This document shows, piece after piece, positions 1-4,210 of a stretch of DNA of 6,658 nt (positions are counted from its first letter, which is position 1; each line of letters starts with the position of its first letter). The DNA is from Eubacteriales Family XIII. Incertae Sedis bacterium (lineage in GTDB: Bacteria; Bacillota; Clostridia; Peptostreptococcales; Anaerovoracaceae). The DNA is taken from positions 1 through 6,658 of the forward strand of contig JAISGB010000221.1 in assembly GCA_031263335.1 (NCBI GenBank). The letters run 5' to 3'. Under the pieces are notes generated by a model that saw nothing but the letters and a program-made list of their open reading frames with translations, searched no databases and was not told the origin of the DNA. The position numbers were made by a program, and so were the translations under genes.

Positions 1-117
1 CGGATTGCAGACGAGTTTATTCTAATACCTGAATGCAATGCCGCTCTGATTCAAGAGGCGAATATGGTACTCTGCCACATACTGTGTGAAATTGTTGAGC
101 AAGAATTGTCGGTTTAA
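1..117 (+). CDS. SIS-domain phosphosugar isomerase, GmhA-like (3' end only)
   Basis: This is the last 38 codons of a gene that begins outside the window, read in frame 1 to the TAA at 115-117. The visible tail contains ADEFILIP, then a stretch centred on IQEANMVLCHILCEIVEQEL. This matches the C-terminal end of SIS-domain proteins of the GmhA/DiaA group, where a beta strand ending in a hydrophobic-Pro pair is followed by a helix with the pattern xIQExHxxxxHxxxxxxE. GmhA isomerises sedoheptulose 7-phosphate to D-glycero-heptose 7-phosphate, the first step towards nucleotide-activated heptose for surface glycans. The catalytic part is not visible, so the substrate cannot be assigned; DiaA-like or other phosphosugar-binding roles remain possible. 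Base composition here is about 44% G+C, clearly lower than the roughly 60% of the purB block, which hints at a different history for this gene. Confidence 0.72.
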   Translation, partial: RIADEFILIPECNAALIQEANMVLCHILCEIVEQELSV

Positions 118-131
118 CCATATTATTAGCG

Positions 132-160
132 AGTCGTCCGGCGGATTCACGAATCCGACT
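132..160. repeat. Interrupted palindrome after the SIS-domain gene
   Basis: CGGATTC at 142-148 and GAATCCG at 151-157 form a perfect inverted repeat around a 2-nt centre. The arms continue outward as AGTCG (132-136) and CGACT (156-160) if a 7-nt stretch, TCCGGCG (137-143), is looped out of the left arm. It lies 15 bp after the stop of the upstream gene. There is no T run behind it, so it is a poor intrinsic terminator. It could be a 3'-end processing or stability hairpin, or a dyad operator for the promoter that follows. Confidence 0.45.
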
Positions 161-164
161 GTCC

Positions 165-211
165 AACGATTCCCTCCAATATCAAACGATTCAGCCTAAT
201 GCAAAACGATT
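165..211 (+). repeat. Three AACGATT direct repeats with exact 20-bp period
   Basis: AACGATT occurs at 165-171, 185-191 and 205-211, so the starts are exactly 20 bp apart, close to two turns of the DNA helix. The first two copies share a longer core, AACGATTC, and both carry AAT at the same later position (178-180 and 198-200), so the repeat unit seems to extend beyond the heptamer. The third copy touches the proposed -35 box of promoter P1 at 211. Helically phased direct repeats running into a -35 box are typical of tandem binding sites for a transcription activator such as a response regulator. The protein that would bind is unknown, and I do not recognise the motif. Confidence 0.6.
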
Positions 212-239
212 TGATTTCAGGGGGTGTGCATTGTATCAT
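211..239 (+). promoter_or_regulatory. Candidate sigma70 promoter P1
   Basis: TTGATT (211-216) and TATCAT (234-239) are separated by 17 bp. The -35 matches the TTGACA consensus at four of six positions and the -10 matches TATAAT at five of six. A start point would be near 246. The weak second half of the -35 fits dependence on an activator, and the AACGATT repeats sit directly upstream at about -80, -60 and -40. A transcript from here would pass through the attenuator-like hairpins at 289-343 before reaching purB. This is a prediction from sequence alone. Confidence 0.5.
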
Positions 240-288
240 TTGATGGTAGGTTAGCCAACAGGACTTGCGGTTCCAAGCCTTATGTGAG

Positions 289-332
289 ATAGGGCAATCT
301 CGCAAGCGAAATCGGTATAGCGATTGCACTGT
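289..332 (+). promoter_or_regulatory. Candidate antiterminator helix, alternative to the terminator
   Basis: Bases 289-299 can pair with 322-332. The core is GCAATC (294-299) with GATTGC (322-327). The helix continues past one G/A mismatch (293/328) with four more pairs, including one G-U, giving ten pairs out of eleven. Its 3' strand takes up bases 329-332, which belong to the terminator stem, and its loop contains the terminator's 5' strand (309-320), so the two helices cannot form together. That is the layout of a transcription attenuator. I find no T-box, purine riboswitch consensus or leader peptide of useful length in the transcribed part (about 246-308), so what would switch it is unknown. 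A chance pairing is possible. Confidence 0.42.
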
Positions 333-346
333 ACCGATTTTTTCTT
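309..346 (+). terminator. Intrinsic terminator in the purB leader
   Basis: AAATCGGTA (309-317) pairs perfectly with TACCGATTT (332-340). The helix extends inward by a T-G wobble and two further pairs, giving a 12-bp stem (309-320 with 329-340) around an 8-nt loop (321-328). Six T bases run through 338-343, followed by CTT, which is the expected U-tract. It lies 192 bp after the SIS-domain stop and 155 bp before purB. It could simply end the upstream transcript, or act as an attenuator for transcripts from P1. Confidence 0.65.
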
Positions 347-358
347 GTCGGGTCGGGA

Positions 359-387
359 TTGTTACGCGGCGTGAAATGGTGTAAAAT
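359..387 (+). promoter_or_regulatory. Candidate sigma70 promoter P2 for purB
   Basis: TTGTTA (359-364) and TAAAAT (382-387) are 17 bp apart. The -35 has four of six consensus bases (TTG plus the final A), and the -10 has five of six. Transcription would begin near 394 and give a purB leader of about 107 nt. It lies just downstream of the terminator, so it could supply basal purB expression independent of any attenuation at 309-346. Confidence 0.52.
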
Positions 388-418
388 ATTGCGTATGTGA
401 TGAGTCGGAGCCGGGATC

Positions 419-486
419 GGCGCGACGCGCGCCTTGTTGCGGAGTATACGATCGACGGTTTCGCGCCAAGGGGATACGGGCGCGCG
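419..486 (+). promoter_or_regulatory. GC-rich leader with three competing stems
   Basis: GGCGCG (419-424) can pair with CGCGCC (428-433). Alternatively, GGCGCGA (419-425) can pair with TCGCGCC (461-467), and CGCGCGCC (426-433) can pair with GGCGCGCG (479-486). The last helix would end four bases before the purB ribosome binding site at 490-495. These pairings exclude one another in part, so the leader could switch shapes and affect access to the start. GC-rich repeats of this kind also arise by chance in GC-rich DNA, so support for regulation is modest. Confidence 0.3.
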
Positions 487-489
487 GCC

Positions 490-495
490 GGGAGG
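490..495 (+). promoter_or_regulatory. purB ribosome binding site
   Basis: GGGAGG lies five bases before the ATG at 501 and eight before the in-frame ATG at 504. The more usual spacing favours 504 as the true start, or use of both. The protein would differ by a single methionine. Confidence 0.6.
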
Positions 496-500
496 TCGGA

Positions 501-1943
501 ATGATGCAGGAAAATCCAAGCAATGAAATATATGTGAACCCGCTCGTGAGCAGATATGCGAGCCGGGAGATGGCGCGTATCTTCTCGCCGGACGTGAAGT
601 TTTCCACGTGGAGAAGGCTGTGGATCGCGCTTGCGGAAGCGGAGCGGGAACTGGGCCTTCCCATCACGGAGGCGCAGGTCGCGGAGCTGAAGAAGTACGA
701 ACACGATATCAATTACGCGGAAGCGGAGGCGCGGGAACGGGAGGTGCGGCATGACGTGATGGCGCATGTCCACGCCTACGGATTACAGGCGAAGCGCGCG
801 GCGCCGATCATACACCTCGGCGCGACCAGCGCATACGTGGGCGACAATACCGACATCATCGTCATGCGGGACGCTCTGCGTCTGCTCGGGGAGAAGCTCG
901 CCCGCCTCTGCGCGGCGCTCGCGGATTTCGCGATGCGGTACAGACATCTGCCCACGCTCGGATTTACGCATTTTCAGCCCGCCCAGCTCACCACGGTGGG
1001 GAAGCGGGCGTCGCTTTGGCTCCAAGACGTCTATTATGACTATCTCGACGTGTCGTTTTTGGCGGAAAGCCTACCCCTGCTCGGCGTCAAGGGGACGACG
1101 GGTACGCAGGCCGGCTTCCTCAAGCTCTTTCACGGAGATGAGGAAAAGGTGAAGGAATTGGAACGCCTTGTGGTGAACAAGGTCGGATTTTCGGAGGTTG
1201 TCCCGCTTTCGGGGCAGACCTATACGAGAAAGATCGACAGCAAGGTGTTGTCCGTCCTGTCCGGCGTCGCGCAGACGGCGTCCAAGATGACGAACGACAT
1301 ACGGCTCCTGCAGAGCATGAAGGAGGTGGAAGAACCCTTCGAGGACAAGCAGATCGGTTCCTCCGCCATGGCGTATAAGCGCAATCCCATGCGGAGTGAA
1401 CGGGCGGCTTCCCTCGCCCGATACATCATGGGCGTGGCCGGCGTACCGGCGGCCACGGCGGCGACACAGTGGTTTGAGCGGACATTGGATGATTCCGCTT
1501 CCCGCCGGATCGTCATCCCCGAGGCGTTCATGGCCGCAGACGCCGTCGTCGGGATTCTGCGCAACATCTCCGGCGGCCTCGTCGTCCACGAGCAAACGAT
1601 CCGCGCGCATATCATGCGGGAGATACCCTTTATGGCCACGGAGGATCTGCTCATGGACGCGGTCGAAAAGGGCGGGGACCGGCAGAAGCTCCACGAGACG
1701 ATAAGGATCTGCTCCATGGAAGCGGCGCGCGTCGTGAACGAGGAAGGCCGACCCAACGATCTGCTCGATCGCATCGCCCCGACGTTCGGATTGACGGAGG
1801 GCGACATCGAAGGCTTGCTCGAACCGTCGCGGTATATCGGCAGGAGCGCGAGTCAGGTGGAGGACTTTGTGGAAACCCGCATACGTCCCATCACGGATCG
1901 CTTGGGCGAGGACACCTGCGCGGGAACGGAGTTAAATGTATAA
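501..1943 (+). CDS. purB: Adenylosuccinate lyase
   Basis: PurB cleaves fumarate from SAICAR to give AICAR and from adenylosuccinate to give AMP, so it serves both IMP synthesis and the AMP branch, in the cytoplasm as a homotetramer. The protein has 480 residues and the fumarase/aspartase superfamily layout. RHDVMAH is at about 83-89, the catalytic-acid region GFTHFQP at 154-160 includes His157, and the signature loop GSSAMAYKRNP at 286-296 carries the catalytic serine. The loop has Tyr where most bacterial enzymes have His. That feature, a QWFERTLDDSA stretch near 323-333 and the length all resemble the animal-type ADSL subclass (from memory, not a search). Start: ATG 501 or 504 behind GGGAGG at 490-495. 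The stop overlaps the proB start by one base (TAATG), which indicates coupled translation. The gene is intact. Transcription is probably from P2 and possibly P1. Confidence 0.96.
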   Translation: MMQENPSNEIYVNPLVSRYASREMARIFSPDVKFSTWRRLWIALAEAERELGLPITEAQVAELKKYEHDINYAEAEAREREVRHDVMAHVHAYGLQAKRAAPIIHLGATSAYVGDNTDIIVMRDALRLLGEKLARLCAALADFAMRYRHLPTLGFTHFQPAQLTTVGKRASLWLQDVYYDYLDVSFLAESLPLLGVKGTTGTQAGFLKLFHGDEEKVKELERLVVNKVGFSEVVPLSGQTYTRKIDSKVLSVLSGVAQTASKMTNDIRLLQSMKEVEEPFEDKQIGSSAMAYKRNPMRSERAASLARYIMGVAGVPAATAATQWFERTLDDSASRRIVIPEAFMAADAVVGILRNISGGLVVHEQTIRAHIMREIPFMATEDLLMDAVEKGGDRQKLHETIRICSMEAARVVNEEGRPNDLLDRIAPTFGLTEGDIEGLLEPSRYIGRSASQVEDFVETRIRPITDRLGEDTCAGTELNV

Positions 1944-2740
1944 TGGGTAAAGCTAACGAAATCCTGAGATCCGGTCGCAAGATCGTTCTGAAGATCGGCA
2001 GCAACGTGCTGACCGGCGTCGACGGTCGGCCGGACGCGGAGATCATCGCAAACATCGCGGATCAGGTCAGCAACCTGATCGAGGGCGGCAAGCAGATGAT
2101 CTTGGTTTCATCCGGCGCTGAGATCAGCGGCGCCGGCGCCATCGGCCGATGGAACAGGCACGGCGACATCAATTATAAGCAGGCGCTGTGCGCCATCGGT
2201 CAGGTGGAACTCATGTTGGCGTACAAGAAATCTTTCGCGAAGCGCGGCATTTCCGTGGGACAGATGCTTTTGACGCGGGACAATTTTTCCGACAACAACA
2301 GCAGTCTGCATATCAGAAATACGCTGTTCACCCTTTTGGACGAAAAGGTGATCCCCATCATCAACGAAAACGACAGCGTCAGTGTGGAGGAGATGAGTAT
2401 CGGCGACAACGACGCCTTGGCCGCCCTCACGGCCAACCTGTGGAACGCGGATCTGCTCATCCTCATGAGCGACATCGACGGCGTCTACGACAAATCTCCC
2501 AAGGACAACGCGGGGGCGACCCTCATCCGTGAGGTTGACGATACGGAACGATTGGAACGCGAGATCGATGTGACCGGAAAGAGTCCTTTTGGGACGGGCG
2601 GCATGGTCACGAAGATCGAGGCGGCGAAGTCGGTGGGGCGCTTCGGAACGCCCCTGCTCCTCGTAAACGGCAAGAAAACGGGGATATTGGACCATATGAT
2701 CGACGGCGCGGAAGAAGGGACCATCTTCCTCTCGCGGTGA
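1943..2740 (+). CDS. proB: Glutamate 5-kinase, short form without PUA domain
   Basis: ProB phosphorylates L-glutamate with ATP to glutamyl 5-phosphate, the first and normally proline-inhibited step of proline synthesis, in the cytoplasm. The 265 residues form one amino-acid-kinase domain. KIGSNVLTG is at 17-25, the glycine-rich VSSGA at 55-59, the substrate-binding NENDSV at 141-146, GDNDALAA at 154-161, the nucleotide-site SDIDGVYDKSP at 176-186 and GTGGMVTK at 217-224. The Escherichia coli enzyme has about 367 residues because it carries a C-terminal PUA domain; that domain is absent here, as in many Bacillota, and this is not a truncation. The residue after VSSGA is Glu, where I expect a small hydrophobic residue. 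The ATG shares its A with the purB stop. A weak GGAG lies at 1928-1931, so initiation probably depends on ribosomes finishing purB. Confidence 0.95.
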   Translation: MGKANEILRSGRKIVLKIGSNVLTGVDGRPDAEIIANIADQVSNLIEGGKQMILVSSGAEISGAGAIGRWNRHGDINYKQALCAIGQVELMLAYKKSFAKRGISVGQMLLTRDNFSDNNSSLHIRNTLFTLLDEKVIPIINENDSVSVEEMSIGDNDALAALTANLWNADLLILMSDIDGVYDKSPKDNAGATLIREVDDTERLEREIDVTGKSPFGTGGMVTKIEAAKSVGRFGTPLLLVNGKKTGILDHMIDGAEEGTIFLSR

Positions 2741-2830
2741 TCGGGCGCGGACGCGTCGTCGCGCGGAAGGAAGCGGGACGCTTGATCTTGAAGGCATAGC
2801 CCCGGACGGGCAGTCAAAGGAGACGGTCGG
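2741..2830 (+). other. proB-proC spacer with small hairpins and proC ribosome site
   Basis: This 90-bp gap is the only sizeable one in the gene run. It contains GCGCG (2745-2749) with CGCGC (2760-2764), and AAGCG (2771-2775) with CGCTT (2779-2783) around a 3-nt loop. Neither hairpin is followed by a T run, so termination is not expected; RNA processing or stability is possible. AAAGGAG at 2816-2822 is a strong ribosome binding site eight bases before the proC ATG. No proA remnant or small gene is visible. Confidence 0.5.
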
Positions 2831-3655
2831 ATGAAAATCGGTTTTTTGGGCGCGGGCAATATGGGCGGCGCCATCGTGCGCGGATACGCGAGCGCGGCAA
2901 AGGCGCGGGGCGAGACGCCCGATCTGCTCGTCTTCGATACGGACGGGACGAAGGCCGATGCCTTGGCGGAACTGCAGGGCGTCCGCGCCGCAGGCGATCT
3001 GCGGGCCTTGGTCGATGAGTCCGACATCCTCATTGTCGCGCTCAAACCCAATGTCTTCGATGCGGCGATCCCCCGGATCGCCGCGTACGCGAAACAGACC
3101 GATCCGACGAACGCGCGCCGCGTATTCGTCTCCATCGCTGCGGGCATAAGCATTGCCTACCTACAGGAAGCCTTGGGCAAGGAGAGCAAGATCGTTCGCG
3201 TCATGCCCAACACCCCCGCCATGGTGGGCGAGGGGATGACGGCCTTGGCGCGTGGCGAAGGTGTTTCGGACGAGGAATATGAGGCCGTGCGCCGCGTCTT
3301 CCGATCGGTGGGAGAGACCGTTTCCGTGACGGAGCCCTCGTTGGACGCCGTCACGGGGATCAGCGGCAGCAGTCCCGCCTACGCCTATATGTACATGCAG
3401 GCCCTCATCGAATGCGGCGTGGAAAACGGGCTTTGCGAAGCGGACGCGACGTTGCTCGCAGCCCGATCCGCGTTAGGCGCCGCGCGGATGGTGTTGGAGG
3501 GCGACGCCGATCCCGTGCAACTCCGCGTCAACGTATGCAGTCCGGGGGGAACCACCGAAGAAGCGGTGCGCGTCCTCGAGGAACGGGGGTTCATGGATAC
3601 GATAAAGGAGGCCGCGAACGCGGCTGTCGCGAAGTCAAAACGGATGACGAGATGA
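2831..3655 (+). CDS. proC: Pyrroline-5-carboxylate reductase
   Basis: ProC reduces 1-pyrroline-5-carboxylate to L-proline with NAD(P)H, the last step of proline synthesis, in the cytoplasm. Its 274 residues are normal for the family. An N-terminal Rossmann fold starts with the dinucleotide motif [11 protein letters not shown] at 4-14. The conserved [13 protein letters not shown] lies at 123-135, GSSPAY at 179-184, and the family signature [17 protein letters not shown] at 234-250 is in the C-terminal dimerisation domain. AAAGGAG eight bases before the ATG gives this gene its own strong ribosome site, unlike proB and the Nudix gene. Its stop overlaps the next gene's start as ATGA. The usual partner proA (glutamyl-phosphate reductase) is not between proB and proC, so the middle enzyme must be encoded elsewhere. 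Confidence 0.96.
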   Translation: MKIGFLGAGNMGGAIVRGYASAAKARGETPDLLVFDTDGTKADALAELQGVRAAGDLRALVDESDILIVALKPNVFDAAIPRIAAYAKQTDPTNARRVFVSIAAGISIAYLQEALGKESKIVRVMPNTPAMVGEGMTALARGEGVSDEEYEAVRRVFRSVGETVSVTEPSLDAVTGISGSSPAYAYMYMQALIECGVENGLCEADATLLAARSALGAARMVLEGDADPVQLRVNVCSPGGTTEEAVRVLEERGFMDTIKEAANAAVAKSKRMTR

Positions 3656-4209
3656 TATTCGAAGAAAAAACCTTGGCCTCGGAACGGATCTACGAGGGGA
3701 AGATACTGAATCTCAGACGCGACAAGGTCTCCGTCAAGGGTGGGAACACATCGTACCGTGAGATCGTCGAACACAACGGGGGCGTCGTCATCGCGGCGCT
3801 CACGTCGGACGGCAAGGTACCCATGGTGACCCAGTACCGGAAGGCGGCGGGGCGATCGGTCTTGGAGATCCCCGCCGGCAAGCTCGAGGCGGGCGAAGAT
3901 CCCGAGGCGGCCGCATTGCGGGAACTCAGGGAGGAAACGGGTTACACCGCCGCGCGTCTGCGGCGACTCACGGCGGCCTATTCGTCCATCGGCTATTCCA
4001 CCGAGGTCCTGCACTTCTATCTGGCGACGGAACTCACGTCGGGGGAGACGGACTTCGATGAGAACGAGGCGATAGACGTTTCGGAATATCCGTTGGATGA
4101 GCTGTATCGCATGGCGATGGCCGGCGAGTTGGACGACGCGAAGACCATCGTCGCCGTACTCATGTTGCGAGATCTGTTCCTATCCGCGAAGGCGGAGGAG
4201 AGCCGATAA
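3652..4209 (+). CDS. Nudix hydrolase, ADP-ribose pyrophosphatase type
   Basis: This is a 185-residue Nudix protein that probably hydrolyses ADP-ribose or a related nucleoside-diphosphate sugar to AMP plus sugar phosphate, in the cytoplasm. The Nudix box is perfect at 76-98: Gly76, Glu82, Arg90-Glu91, Glu94-Glu95 and Gly97, where the glutamates bind the divalent metal. N-terminal strands with the pattern [13 protein letters not shown] and the IPAGKLE lead into the box are typical of NudF. About 16 residues after the box, NudF enzymes usually have SPG; here the sequence is SSIGYSTE, so the marker proline is missing and the substrate could differ. The reading frame is open back to 3412, but that stretch lies within proC. 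The start at 3652 forms a 4-bp ATGA overlap with the proC stop and gives the standard family N-terminus. There is no strong ribosome site, so coupling to proC is likely. Confidence 0.9.
   Translation: MIFEEKTLASERIYEGKILNLRRDKVSVKGGNTSYREIVEHNGGVVIAALTSDGKVPMVTQYRKAAGRSVLEIPAGKLEAGEDPEAAALRELREETGYTAARLRRLTAAYSSIGYSTEVLHFYLATELTSGETDFDENEAIDVSEYPLDELYRMAMAGELDDAKTIVAVLMLRDLFLSAKAEESR
4194..4200 (+). promoter_or_regulatory. Ribosome binding site fixing the M28 start
   Basis: GGAGGAG lies ten bases before the ATG at 4211. It decides the start of the peptidase gene: the frame is open from 4097, but an earlier start would place 38 non-homologous residues inside the Nudix gene ahead of the membrane anchor. 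Confidence 0.7.
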
Positions 4210-4210
4210 T

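Noticed and set aside
142..157. Palindrome as the intrinsic terminator of the SIS-domain gene
   Set aside because: No T run follows the hairpin; the element at 309-346 fits termination much better.
243..254. Leader peptide in the attenuator region
   Set aside because: ATG at 243 reads only three codons before TAG, and the other ATG at 282 is followed directly by a stop codon, so ribosome-mediated attenuation by a leader peptide is not supported.
246..345. Purine riboswitch, ZTP riboswitch or T-box ahead of purB
   Set aside because: I cannot find the conserved core sequences of these classes as I know them. A covariance-model search would settle it.
147..773. 208-codon minus-strand frame over the purB leader and 5' end
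   Set aside because: It runs opposite purB and through the promoter/terminator region, and its translation has no domain features. It is better explained as a shadow.
3412..3651. N-terminal extension of the Nudix gene by 80 codons
   Set aside because: This would overlap proC in another frame and gives Arg-rich sequence unlike any Nudix N-terminus. The ATGA start at 3652 is far better.
4097..4210. Earlier start for the M28 peptidase
   Set aside because: These 38 codons lie inside the Nudix gene in another frame. GGAGGAG at 4194-4200 points to the ATG at 4211.
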